This document shows, piece by piece, positions 11,555 to 22,880 of a stretch of 64,000 nucleotides of DNA; position 1 is the first letter of the stretch, and every line of letters begins with the position of its first letter. A program made the translations under genes and the position numbers. The notes beneath the pieces are model-generated. The model saw only the letters and a list, made by a program, of their open reading frames with translations, did not search any database and was not told the origin of the DNA. The stretch is from Zoroaster sp. YZ-2022. Taxonomy: Eukaryota; Echinodermata; Asteroidea; Forcipulatida; Zoroasteridae. The stretch lies in assembly GCA_029582265.1 (NCBI GenBank), contig CM055830.1, positions 22,986,163 to 23,050,162 of the forward strand, given 5' to 3'.

Positions 11555-12716
11555 TGTTACGAATATTACCCTTTGATTTTGATTAATATTAGCATCCTCT
11601 GTTTCACTTCTTCCACTTCCAATATTTTGCTTACGATGCAATTTCAAACAGTCTATGTCCCAGGGTTTGTTTCCCCGGACCCTCGATTGTCCGCTATGAA
11701 TATGCAATCCGTACAAGGCCGCTACTTTTGCTCATGCATATCCAGCGCTAACACAATGCATAATGCAACACCAGTGAGAGCCTTGCGTGCCACACCCTCC
11801 CGCCACGTGGCTTGGAGCCGTCCTTTGGACTTAGTCTATTTTTCTCCTACTTTCCTCGGAGCCTACCCTACACACCGAACACGGTTCGTGGGTGTAGCAC
11901 GACCAAACAATCACCGTGACTGGCCCGCTCAGTCAAAGGCCTTTGTCCGTGTGCCGTGTTCCCATGCGCTACCGCTGCTCCACTCATGCAATAGCTTAGC
12001 ATCCTCAGTAAGCATTACCCCAAGAACACGCCCTCCTTTCTAAGTTGCCACTCACTTTACTTTCGTCAAATACCTTTCCTTATATGGAACAAGGACCTGT
12101 TGCATACCCTGATTTTGCACACGTTTCTACCCTTAGACGCGGAAGGCAAGCTTCTCATTGGCTAAGACGCTAAACTAGGCTAATGTTTTATTCATTCCTA
12201 GGCCCCAGATTTCTATATAAACCCAGAGATTTCCTGATCTCGGCGAAGTGCGGTTCCGAATGATATCTGTGCGACTCGATCCGATCCATGACAGTGCGAT
12301 ATACCGAACTATTACAGTCCAGATCCTCGTTCGTTGAACCAATGGTGCAGTGCGTTGATAAGACCATTGGTTCGCCTAGCTAATGCGGTCTAATACCCAC
12401 TCTGGCCCGTCCAGACACCCCGTGTATTCAAACTCTGGTGGTACCCGTCGTCGAGACCAACCAGCCGTCCGTCTCTCGGTGTAGCAGTGCCGTATACTGA
12501 GTGACAAGCCGCATGAACGAATGATGGTCCTGGCTGTATCCGATCCCTTTGTAGTTGGTATTACTCGTACACACCATTCGGAACTCGTATTATGTCTAAC
12601 TATTAAGTCTAATTATTGAACTACGCTACCACTCTTTTTTTTATATATCATTAACGCCTTTTATTGTTGTTGTCACAACAAAGTTGTTGTCCGCCCTATT
12701 ATTTTGTTGACCTACA
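11555..12716 (+). mobile_element. Solo LTR (1162 bp) of an LTR retrotransposon
   Basis: The segment starts TGTTACGAATATTACCC and ends GTTGACCTACA, giving the TGT...ACA ends of an LTR. It is flanked by ATAG on both sides (11551-11554 and 12717-12720), a 4-bp target-site duplication that could be read as 5 bp (AATAG). A TATA box (TATATAA, 12214-12220) lies near the middle with a GC-richer region on both sides, as expected for U3/R. No primer-binding site follows 12716 and no internal gag-pol is present, so recombination to a solo LTR is the simplest reading. It is probably Ty3/gypsy by terminus and duplication length, but this is not proven. The 156-codon frame at 11573 is inside the LTR and not a gene. 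Confidence 0.7.
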
Positions 12717-12720
12717 ATAG

Positions 12721-13385
12721 TGCGGAATGCAACACTTGTTATACGTACTTGTGTTTACTTGAAGAACCCCAAACGTGAGTACAGCGATAAGCATGATGGT
12801 GGTGGAAGCGTTCATATTGGTAAGCAGCTCCGGTTCTAACACTCTACCACAAACGGTTTGAAACCAACGGGTGAGCCAAGTTTCAAATACTGGTGATCTG
12901 TAGGCTCGGAGGTAAGTGAAGCCCTTTCGTTGAAATCCAGTCTATTTATTTAGTCTGAATATAATCTTTCCGGTAGAAATCCGGGGATGGTCACTAACTA
13001 CACGTACAATACTCCACGTTCCAAGCAATTTGGCTATGACCAGAATTCTCGTCTCCTGGTAGTGGTGCGGATTTCCTCCATTAACAATTGGCACATTCTG
13101 GGGATTCTATATATACTGCTGTGTGGTTTCCTTTTTCCAAGTGTTGGGCCGTTGATTTTGTCTCAGCATTTCCCTTTTTTCACATGTCGTTATATATTTA
13201 TGTGTAGGATTAAGTAGGGTGGAGTGTAGTGCTTTGTTGGGTTTTTAGGTATTCCTGCGACAGCGCGAACACCTCTTTGAGATTGTTTGGTTCTTTTTGG
13301 TTTTTGTTCCGAATTTGTTTGGTGCCATAAATTACATCGTCAATGCCTTTCCCTTAAGACCAAAAGTATGCCTTTATACGTTTTA
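12721..13385. other. No recognised feature
   Basis: Single-copy-looking sequence downstream of the solo LTR. A 76-codon frame (12987-13217) has no recognisable domain and no coding signal I can defend. Confidence 0.35.
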
Positions 13386-13392
13386 ACATCCT

Positions 13393-13480
13393 GTTGATGG
13401 AGCAAAGGCTTTGATCCTCAAGGCCAAGGCCAAGGCTTAACCCTCAAGGCCAAGGCTTAACCCTCAAGGCCAAGACCCTC
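13393..13480. repeat. AAGGCC minisatellite, block 1
   Basis: Repeats of CTCAAGGCCAAGGCTTAACC. A second block of the same unit is at 16098-16250; the two bracket the LINE at 14.6-16 kb. Confidence 0.8.
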
Positions 13481-14560
13481 TAATATAAAATTACTACTAA
13501 TATAAAACATGCCACATCATAACGAATCGCTCATAGTAAGAATAAAAACTTATCTTTATTTGCAATCAAAGTATTCACGTACAAGTATATGACTGAGTAG
13601 AAGTTCAGGTCTTCGTGGATACCATTTAAATATAACAAAAAGAATGGTTTGCTTCCATACTGATGCACATTAATCTAAACCGAGTATAATAAAAGGGGAT
13701 CTAAGAACGGCTGATTTTAACTGATGTTGCCTCGTTATTATGTAACATGGAAGTATAACCAGAGTAAAAATAACAAATGAATCAACCCTGGCCGCCAGGC
13801 AAAACTCGTCCTGGCTTAAAGAAAAACTCATAAACACTTTTACTTGAGAGTTCCACAATTTCATTTATTTGTAATAAGGACTGTACTTTGGATTTAATTA
13901 CAATTAAATAAACAATAAGGAATAGTAACTAGGACTAGGACTACCCAGGAGGTAATATAAATAACCTTAACATGTAGGACAAAAGCGTCAGCCTTAATAA
14001 GGCATTCCCTTAGCGTTGGTCATTCCATACATGTACAACATGATAATTGCATATAGGTGGCATATATCAGCAGCCCAAGCCACACCCAATTGAAGACCAC
14101 CATGGCAAGCCAAAGACAAGTTGGTACAAGAAACAGACCAGGAAGGAATGACACTGGCCATTCATTACAGGGTCTCTTATACCAAATTCGTGGTTGAATA
14201 CACACAGTCGAAAGTGGCTACCCAAGGTTCTATTGTCTACATTTGTAACATAACAATTGCCACTAGAATCAGCCCATGCTTTCATTGTTAGATATAGGTT
14301 AAACACAAACCCAATGAAAAGGAATGAGAACTATTAACCAAATTGGTGTTAGCCCATTGTCCTACATCAACTGGTTACAGAAGTAATTTTATTTTGTGGC
14401 CCCACAAGTACATGTATACAGAAAATTATTATAGCTTTGTTGTAGGGGAAGCAGCAAAATGTACTATCATGGTAACAAAATGTGATGCTGTAAAAGTGAA
14501 AGTGTGTCAACACACAAATCTAGGGTGTTTTCCCTCCATGGTAAAAGATGATGGTAAAAC
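13481..14560. other. No recognised feature
   Basis: AT-rich interval with several short frames on both strands (up to 79 codons) but no identifiable domain, RNA or repeat. Confidence 0.35.
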
Positions 14561-14562
14561 AT

Positions 14563-14622
14563 GATCGACCAGTACAGCACCATTCTCAAGAATTCTCAAG
14601 AATAGTGCTGTACTGGTCGATC
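14563..14622. repeat. Foldback at the LINE 5' junction
   Basis: GATCGACCAGTACAGCAC (14563-14580) is the exact reverse complement of 14605-14622, which is the beginning of the LINE coding sequence. The arms extend to about 23 of 24 paired positions around a ~12-base loop containing GAATTC. A templated inverted copy of the truncated LINE 5' end, made during integration, would explain it. Confidence 0.85.
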
Positions 14623-15990
14623 TATCAGCAGCATATGACATGGTAGGCTATGGCATAAAGGTCTTGCCCTAAAACTACACAAAATCATACCTGATAAAAC
14701 CTTAGTAAACTTTCTCATGACAATGATCACTTGCAGAAGCTTTACAATGACGGCTGGCGAAGAAACCAGTAAAAAATGCTTCCTGAAAAACGGGGTCCCG
14801 CAGGGCTCAGTGCTCGCACCGCTTTTATTCAACATTTACACTGCTGACCTACCAACCACTGTCTCAAAGAAATACATCTACGCAGATGACATAGCACGCC
14901 TAACCTCTGCCAAAAACTTCAACAAGCTTGAAACAACACTCGGCACCGATATGGAATCTTTAAGTCATTACTTCAAAAACTGGACACTCCGACTTAACAT
15001 CACCAAAACTGTTAGCAGCTGCTTTCATTTAGGAACTAGACTGGCTAACCACAAAATCAAAGTCGTTTGCAATGGCACAACCATCCCGTATGATGATTTC
15101 CCCAAGTATCTTGGTGTTACCTTGGACAGATCTCTAACATACAAAAGTCATCTCACACAGCTCGCACAGAAACCCAACGCTTGCAACTGTCTCATTAGAC
15201 GACTAGCAGGCCTTTCCTGGGGCGCAGACTACAACATTCTTCGAACCTCAGCAATATCTTTAGTATACTTTGTTGCAGAGTACTGTGCACCGGTATGGGC
15301 AAGGAGCACCCACACCAGCAAGATTGACGTAGCCCTCAACAACACCATGCGCATCATCTCAGGATGTATCAGATCAACTCCCACTCAATACCAGTAGTCA
15401 GTGGAATTGCTCCTCTTGAAGTGAGACGACAGCAGCAATGCCTTGCTCTTGCGCGACGTGCCGCTGGGTGTCACTCCCATCCGCTTCATCAACTGCTGGC
15501 AAACACCAATCAAAAACCTCCACCACAACTGCGACTGCCATCAAGAAATCCTTTCCATCGACAAGCCCACAAACTGCTAGAAATTAGCACTGGATCGTAC
15601 CCAAAGACTTGGGCACTAAACACGTGGCGGAATATGTGGCAAGAATCAGAATCCAGGACGTGGATATTTAACTACATTTCTTCACCTTCTACCAACCCAC
15701 CAGGATGCAATCTACATCGCCACTGCTGGGTCTAACTCAACAGACTAAGAACTGGTCATGGCCGATTTGGACATAACATGCTCCGCATGGGACTAAGTGA
15801 CAACGCTAAACGTACCTGTAGTCATGATGACCAGACTGTACATCACATCGTTCATGACTGTATTATCTACAGATGTGATGGACATTTAACTGAACTTGAC
15901 CACTCTGCATTAAACTGGATCCATATTCTAACCTTGTCATGTTAACTTTGTATGAACCATACGATAAATAAATAAAATAAATAAAACATG
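14595..15990 (+). mobile_element. 5'-truncated non-LTR retrotransposon (reverse transcriptase fragment)
   Basis: The 3' half of a LINE ORF2. Reverse transcriptase motifs in order are AVLVDLSAAYD (motif A, about 14609-14640), NGVPQGSVLAPLLFNIY (about 14791-14840) and YIYADDIA (catalytic YADD, about 14876). PKYLGVTLDRSLTYKSHL follows at about 15103, and QLNNTMRIISG-type thumb sequence near 15335. Open frame 14717-15397 holds the palm. Frameshifts near 14650 and 15395 separate it from the upstream fingers and from a C-terminal cysteine/histidine region reaching about 15900. The 3' tail is an ATAAATAAATAAA repeat ending near 15990. By motif style it is in the Jockey/CR1 assemblage; clade not assigned. 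The element is dead. Confidence 0.85.
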
Positions 15991-16097
15991 ATTAAATTAG
16001 ATACTGCAGACTTTGCAGACAGCTGACCCCAAATTGTATGTTTGCAGAAAAGCAAAATTTCAAACAAATTTACCTGAAAAATTAAAAAATCGATGGG

Positions 16098-16250
16098 CCT
16101 TGAAGAGCAAGGCCCTAAAATTGCAAGGCTTTGACCCTCAAGGCCAAGGCTTTTGCCCTCAAGCCTTAAGGCTAAGGCCAAGGCCCTAAAATCAAGCATT
16201 AAGGCAGCCTTAAGGCCAAGGCTCAGCATCAAGGCACTACATCACTGCGA
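16098..16250. repeat. AAGGCC minisatellite, block 2
   Basis: Irregular repeats of CCTCAAGGCCAAGGC and CTTAAGGCCAAGGC, matching block 1 at 13393-13480. Confidence 0.75.
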
Positions 16251-17300
16251 TCAAACCACTGGGGAGCCAAAGGGTAATTACCCTAACCATAAAAAGGCCA
16301 TGCTTCCAGAATTTAGAACAAAAAAAATTCCTACTAAGCAACCAGGAAAGAGTTTGCCATGGTACCACGAAGTGATACCCAGTATACTGAACCATCCACT
16401 GGACAAAATAAATATTTGAAGGAAACGACGTTTGAAGTTGGTCTCTTTTTAAAACACGCTTTTCCCCTCGAAAGTTACTGAAATAATGTTGTTTTTGACT
16501 CCGAAATTGTTGATACTCATTAGGCAAATAATAACCGAAAACGAAAGAGCAAACATGTGTCAGTTTGTGCAAATGACGGAAAATTGTACTATATGTGACT
16601 GGCAAAACCCTAAACTTGACCCTCCCAAAAAGTGACCTCCCAAATTAATCGTGAAAATTAACAATGTTCCCAACAACATTTCAGGATTTTTCTTTTTCCA
16701 TCAAAATCTAGAGAAAATGCTCTATATGGTGGCTCGAAAACTGGTCCCTCAAACTGGTTCCTGGGGTCAGTTTTTGACCTTGTCATGGCTGTTACGCATT
16801 ATGGTAAATGCAGAGAAGTTTTGGGTTTTGCCAGAGCGGATCACATATCACAGAGTGACATACATGTAGTATTAGGAGGAAATGCCGGTCCTAGGCCACC
16901 TCAAAACCCACCCCAAAAACGATGGGGCAATGAACCATCGCCCCATCTCCCATAAAAAAAAAAGATTTTGAAAAAATAACGAATACAATTGAAATTTCAA
17001 TTTAATAAAATCGAGTAGGATGATAAAGACGATGGATACTAGATTTTACACAAAGACCGTCAGGCAACTCAAAGAGTTTGTTAAAAAAGTAATATTAAGA
17101 TGGGTGAACCCTCTGGAAACTACAGTAGACTGATTAAATCTGATTACCTCTTGTCGATTAAAAAACATTTTAGATAATTTCAATGAATACAAACAATCTG
17201 AATGCCGTTTCCCTGTCTTCTTAATAACAATAAACTTTATAAGCTGAAACTTTGGTTGCTTTGTTAATGTAAATCTTAAAGTGATCAAGCACACTCATAG
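16251..17300. other. No recognised feature
   Basis: No domain-bearing frame. A small hairpin, ATGGGGC ... GCCCCAT, lies at 16922-16948. Confidence 0.35.
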
Positions 17301-18027
17301 ATGCAGTTTTGCCAACATTACCAGTGTTGTACCTTCCCTTTTGAAATGGAATGTGTACTTGCTAGAATGAATGGTCAATCAACAGATCACTTGCAAGATT
17401 CATTGATTGTTTTTACAGCAATCCTTGCAGCTGTTGAAGCTCAAACCTCCTCAATATCAAATGACCCTTTAATAACTGCAGCACCTTCAACCACGGAAGA
17501 CCCAACCTCTAACCACGAAGCAACGCACTGCCAAGCGATTGCTAAAGAACTCCTAGAACTGACACACACGGTGACAGAGTGGTACTTGCTACTGCACGCA
17601 TACAAATAGAGGCAGTCCTCGCCACTCTCAGACAAGCCATACCCAGTGCAGAGCTACACAGCTCAATCTCTCAGCATCAGTGTGGCGATGAAGTTTTACC
17701 TGTTTGTATCTACAAAGAATATCCAGAACTTCAAAGGAGGGATCCCTCTGAAAAAGCGACGTTTGACAGATAACTTTAATGAGGATGAAGCGGTCATACC
17801 AGAGAACCACGTGATAGATTCAGAAATCGAAATTAGCATCAGGGGAACGAGATAGTAGAGATAGTAGAGGTTTGCGAAGATGGTCAGGAGAACTCGGAAA
17901 CTCAGGAGAGCATAATAGTCATTGAAACAATTGATCTTCAACATGGGGCAGTGTTTATTTTGGATCCATCTGGTGTGATGAGGTATTTTCAACTAACAGA
18001 TGCGTCGGAGACAGATACTGCCTAACA
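17301..18027 (+). pseudogene. Unidentified broken coding region
   Basis: Three long frames chain on the plus strand: 17301-17575, then 17579-17855 in shifted frames, then about 17848-18027 ending at TAA. Their composition is coding-like: low-complexity Thr/Ser/Asn stretch (TAAPSTTEDPTSNHE), an Ala/Leu-rich helical part (RIQIEAVLATLRQAIPS), a basic-acidic segment (LKKRRLTDNFNEDEAVIPE) and an acidic C-terminus (EIVEIVEVCEDGQENSE, then VMRYFQLTDASETD). I recognise no family. The LKKRR run could be a nuclear localisation signal. At least two frameshifts are needed to connect it, so it is a decayed gene or transposon-associated protein, or contains assembly indels. A terminal exon is also possible. 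Confidence 0.45.
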
Positions 18028-18280
18028 AACAGCTATTTTAAAAGATTCTCATAGGGTCTCCACTACGTACATTAATCAATCAATCCTTGTATTTATTTAT
18101 ATGTCAGTAGACAATATTTTGTTTCGATTGATTTTAGTTTCCTGCAGCAGTATCACATGTATCTTTAAGCACAGAAAAAGCATACTTACTGGCTGGACAT
18201 AATTGCCAAATCCTGGCATGGCAAAAGCCTAATTTTCTTACATGCTTTCAAGTGAGCCAACGTGTATGTGTTCACTACCC

Positions 18281-18297
18281 CCCCCCCCCCCCCCCCG
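18281..18297. repeat. Poly-C run
   Basis: A homopolymer of about 17 C. Similar poly-C runs are seen at 1011 and 5852. Confidence 0.95.
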
Positions 18298-18424
18298 GAC
18301 ATTTACAACATTTACATTTGTGAAATGAACTTGTTTGATTATTAATATTTTTTTACTTTTAAGATAATAGGATAATTGAAAATTTAAGTTTCAAATTGAT
18401 TCCATTTAAATTGGGTTACCCCAT

Positions 18425-21000
18425 TTAAATTGGGTAATACACATGTACATCAGCGGCCATGGTGAATGCTGTCTCCACCTTGGGAGCTACAAACTCTTTG
18501 GTTGCACCCTCCATTTCTAGGTTGGAGTTGATTGTTGGAGCAATCTTTGCATTATGTACATTCCCCAAGATCACATATCTTCGCTCTCCAGCACTTCCAG
18601 TTACAATCGGTTGGGTACAACATGATATTATCTGTGACAATATTGATATTATTGTGACAATAATCCTGCTGGTGGAGATGCTAGCGACCCTGGGATAGAT
18701 CCTGGCCAATCTGTAGACAATCATTTACAGGGATTTTGAATTGTAAGACTTTTTTGTCAGACTATACATATATTTTCAGGTATAAAGTCTTTGCCGACAA
18801 ACTCCTAAAGGATGAATCTGAACGAAGTTTGTTCATCCGCCCTTTAAGTAATAAGCTGTGGGAATGATGACTCACAATGTGATAAGCTTCTCCTGATGGA
18901 ATTCAGCTCTTCTGCCCTCTGGGATGACGAACACCAAGCGGGCGGCCATGTTGGGAGGTTGGCCTTGCAAGTTTGTGTACAGAGAGAGTGTGAGCTTTAT
19001 TTTGTACAGAGAAACCCCATTTCCTTCAAACCCCGTCTCCTTGAAGTTATACATGTCATTTGAATTCTTGATTTTTTTTATCGAGTTTCCAATGTTACTG
19101 TTTGGATATATGAACAATACCCAAAATCGCAGATCTTGCCTCTCCAGCACCTCCAGTTACCATTGGTGGATATAGAAGGATGTTTTCTGGTTTGATGTAA
19201 GCGTTGATGTTCTGCTTTTCAGTTGCTGGAGACACTGAGAAAGATCTTGACCAATCTGCTGCCAATCATTAATGTGATGCTAGCTTTGCATATGAACAAT
19301 CCCCGAGATCACAGATCTTTGCTCTTAGTCAGCACCTCCACTTAACTTCACTTGGGTTCAACAGGATGTTGTCTGGTTTGATGTTATTGTGACAGTAATC
19401 CTGCTGGTGTAGATGCTAAAGATCCTGGGACAGATCTTGACCAATCTGTAGCCAACCATTGGCATGGATTTTAGATTCTCCCGAGGGAATATACATCAGC
19501 GGCCATGGTGAATGTTGTCTGACTGCTGAACTCCTCGGGAGCTACAAAGTTATTTTCTGGGATGGAGTTGATCGTAAGAGCAGGTTTTGCATATGTACAA
19601 TCGCATGTCTTGGCTCCCCAGCACCTGCTGTTACCATCGGCGGGTTAGAGCAGGATGTTGGCTGGTTTTATGTTATTGTGACAATGATCCTGCTTGTGTA
19701 GTTGCTGAAGATCCTGTGCCCCACCTCCTCCCCTCTTTTTGGCAATGTGCCCCTCCTTTTGATACCCGGAGCTACAAACTTACTTCCTGGGATGGAATTG
19801 CTTTGCATATGCACAGTCCTCGAGATCACAGATCTTTGCTCTTCACAGCACCTCCATTTACTATCACTTTGGTAGAGTAGAATGTTTTCTGGTTTGATAT
19901 TATGACTATAATCCTGCTGGTGTAGTTGATCCTTAGACAGATCTTGACCAATCTGTAGCTAATCATTAACAGGGATTTCAGATTCTCCCGATTCAATGGC
20001 TACGGTGAATGGTGTCTGGCCGCTGATCACCTCGGGAGCTACAAACTTACTTTCTGGGATGGAGTGGATCGTCAGAGCAAGCTTTGCATATGTACAATCC
20101 CCGAGATCACAGATCTTTGCTCTTAGTCAGCACCTCCACTTAACTTCACTTGGGTTCAACAGGATGTTGTCTGGTTTGATGTTATTGTGACAGTAATCCT
20201 GCTGGTGTAGTTGCTAAAGATCCTGGGACAGATCTTGACCAATCTGTAGCCAACCATTGGCATGGATTTCAGATTCTCCCGAGGGAATATACATCAGCGG
20301 CCATGGTGAATGTTGTCTGACTGCTGAACTCCTCGGGAGCTACAAAGTTAATTTCTGGGATGGAGTTGATCGTAAGAGCAAGTTTTGCATATGTAAAATC
20401 ACATGTCTTGGCTCCCCAGCACCTGCAGTTACCATCGGTGGGTTACATCAGGATGTTGGCTGGTTTATGTTATTGTGACAATGATCCTGCTTGTGTAGTT
20501 GCTGAAGATCCTGTGCCCCTCCTCCTCCCCTCTTTTTGGCAATGTGCCCCCCCCCTTTCGATACCCAGAGCTACAAACTTACTTCCTGGGATGGAATTGC
20601 TTTGCATATGCACAGTCCTCGAGATCACAGATCTTTGCTCTTCACAACACCTCCATTTACTATCAGTTTGGTAAAGTATAATGTTTTCTGGTTTGATATT
20701 ATCTGCTGGTGTAGTTGATTCTTGGACAGATCTTGACCAATCTGTAGCTAATCATTAACAGGCATTTCAGATTGTCCCGATGGGAATGGTGTCTGGCCAC
20801 TGATCACCTCAGGAGCTACAAACTTACTTTCTTATGGAGTGGATCGTGAGAGCAAGCTTTGCATATGTACAATCCCCGAGATCACAGACCTTTGCTCTTC
20901 ACAACACCTCCACTTACTATCAGTTTGGTAAAGTAGAATGTTTTCTGTTTGATATTATGACTATAATCCTGCTGGTGTAGTTAATTCTTGAACGTTTTAG
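18425..21000 (-). pseudogene. Nine tandem fragments of a protein-kinase-like domain
   Basis: Read on the minus strand, the same ~80-codon kinase segment recurs. It comprises helix E (WLQIGQDLSQDL, then HLHQQDYC), the catalytic loop (HNNIKPDNILL or HNNIKPANILL), a DFG-equivalent (AKICDLG), the APE motif (FVAPEV, FVAPEE) and subdomain IX (TMAADVYSLG). Catalytic-loop copies lie near 18650, 19200, 19390, 19680, 19900, 20190, 20475, 20700 and 20965. In the copies I translated, the HRD aspartate position reads HNN, so the ancestor may already have been a pseudokinase. Every copy carries stops or frame breaks. A higher-order unit of about 798 bp is repeated (19459-20256 and 20257-~21000). The N-lobe and far C-lobe are absent, so one exon or short genomic segment seems to have been amplified. 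The kinase family cannot be assigned. Confidence 0.75.
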
Positions 21001-21678
21001 TAGGTGATTCTTTTCTTGTCATTCACAGCACCATCCATGATTGGTCGGTGTGCAGGCTACAGATCTTCCTAGCCCAAATATGGACTCGGTCTATGTATAC
21101 ACTTTTGGTTTACAAAGGTGGAAGTCGAACCCAGACTACACTTCTTCCTAGTGTTTGAGTGCATCAGTCTAGCCAGGTTTATTAGGTGTAGGCACTGCTG
21201 CAGGAAAAATAACATCATCAAAGCTTTATTTGAAAAAATGCATTTTGTGTTTGGCCAATGCACTTGAATAATACTAGAGTAAGATTACTTTTTTATTTTT
21301 TACTATTGAATTCAGGCCCATATATTTCTATTGTTTAAATTTTGTGTTAATTATTCGGAATATAGCATGCTGTCATTTATTGGTGTGCATAGCTCCTTCA
21401 TTTTGGTTACACTGCATAAATATTGTTGTCAACCAAGTAACCGAGTACTGAATTTAAACATTTTCTGAAATTCAGGATAACATTATTCACTTCACTGAGT
21501 TTGACCAGTCAAGCATGTACATGCAATGTATATCTCACAGAAAAAAGGGCTTTCTTCATCATTGTGTACAATAAAATTAATGAATTACAATAAATTTTTG
21601 TGAAATTATTTCCTAAGACTCGAATATGCCTAACAAATTAAAATAGAAATAACATTTATTTAAATTTACAAATTAATG
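21001..21678. other. No recognised feature
   Basis: AT-rich flank of the second piggyBac copy; nothing codes convincingly. Confidence 0.4.
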
Positions 21679-21911
21679 TTATCCCTTTCAGTACCAGCCC
21701 ATTTTTCACAGTGTGACCTTCCATACCAGGTAAATACTGGTGCAGATAATCCCTTGTGTACCATAGCAATTTTGGTGGCTTCTAATGAAGAGCGCCACCA
21801 CGCTACACTCTGTAGTTAATGTACATTCACATGTGTGCATTTCCACTGTACAGCATGCAGCTTTAAGTATTACAAATAACATTTGGAAGATTTGAAACTT
21901 TGCATGATTAC

Positions 21912-22490
21912 ATTCATTCATTCATTCATTGATGGTTTATTACACTAAAAATGTCACATGGCAGCCAAAGGCTGAATTGCGTGCACTTTTTACAATGTGT
22001 TACAATTAATACAATTAAAATAAAACAATTACAATTTCAGAATTTAAAATGTATATACATACAAACACGCTAAAACAGGTGTAATAAAATAATTAAGAAA
22101 TTAAAAATATGTGGCTAAATAATGTAATAATTTATATGTGTGTTGTAGTGTTAAGTAGATTAATAAAATACGGAATGGCACTGTTTTACAGAAATACTGT
22201 TGATATTTAACCTTTTGTCTCAAAAAACAGTCAACAGGATTTTTCAAAGGGAGCCAATTTTGATACTGAGGATGGCTAGCTAAAGCAGTGGCAAAATCAA
22301 CACAGATATTGTGTCTTCTCACTTCCAGGGTTTGAAATTTACATACTGATAGGGCCAGGTTGTAAGATACATAATCAACACCAAGGATAATTCTACAGGC
22401 TCTTTTTTGGATACTTTCTATCAGATTAATCTGTTTCTGAGTAACAGCCTTATTGAATACTGGGACACATTTACAATTTCTAACATAATG
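21912..22490 (-). mobile_element. LINE 3' fragment inside piggyBac copy B
   Basis: A minus-strand frame (about 22480-22120) contains NLIESIQKRACRIILGV, then SVCKFQTLEVRRHNICVDFA and YQNWLPLKNP, the C-terminal thumb/post-palm signature of CR1-like LINE ORF2 proteins. The 3' end (left) is a (CATT)n tail at about 21912-21928 after ATGGTTTATTACACT. The body is 5'-truncated before the palm. Its position between the transposase stop and the terminal repeat shows it arrived after piggyBac. Confidence 0.75.
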
Positions 22491-22546
22491 TTTACGCCAT
22501 TCTGAACTATCTATCTATTGATTGAAGGACATTCAATCAAAATGAC

Positions 22547-22612
22547 CCCCATTCAATGTTGGTTGGGATTGTGGGCACACGAACACAGTTGTTGACCAAC
22601 ATTGAATAGGGG
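22547..22612. repeat. Inverted repeat CCCCATTCAATGTTGGT / ACCAACATTGAATAGGGG
   Basis: Two arms of about 17 bases around a ~30-base loop, in the 3' region of piggyBac copy B. One arm corresponds to a motif at about 1020 in copy A. Confidence 0.85.
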
Positions 22613-22880
22613 AGGGGAGGGGGTAGGGGAGCCAAGAGTGATGGAGATTCGAATGTGTACAAAGAGTGGCCAAAAACTGATTAATTTACAATAACAAATC
22701 CACTTTTTGCTTATAATTTTTATGAAAATACATTCACCGGCGATTGCACTCTATTTTGAACAGTAAGGTTGAATAATTATGCTCGTTAATATAGTTTACA
22801 CATAAATCTAAGGTGTCTGCTTACCACAACAATAATTAGTTGTTGGCAAGTCGGTTATCTCAAAATAGGTTGTTTGCAAT

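Noticed and set aside
11573..12043. 156-codon frame
   Set aside because: Lies inside the solo LTR and has no recognisable domain.
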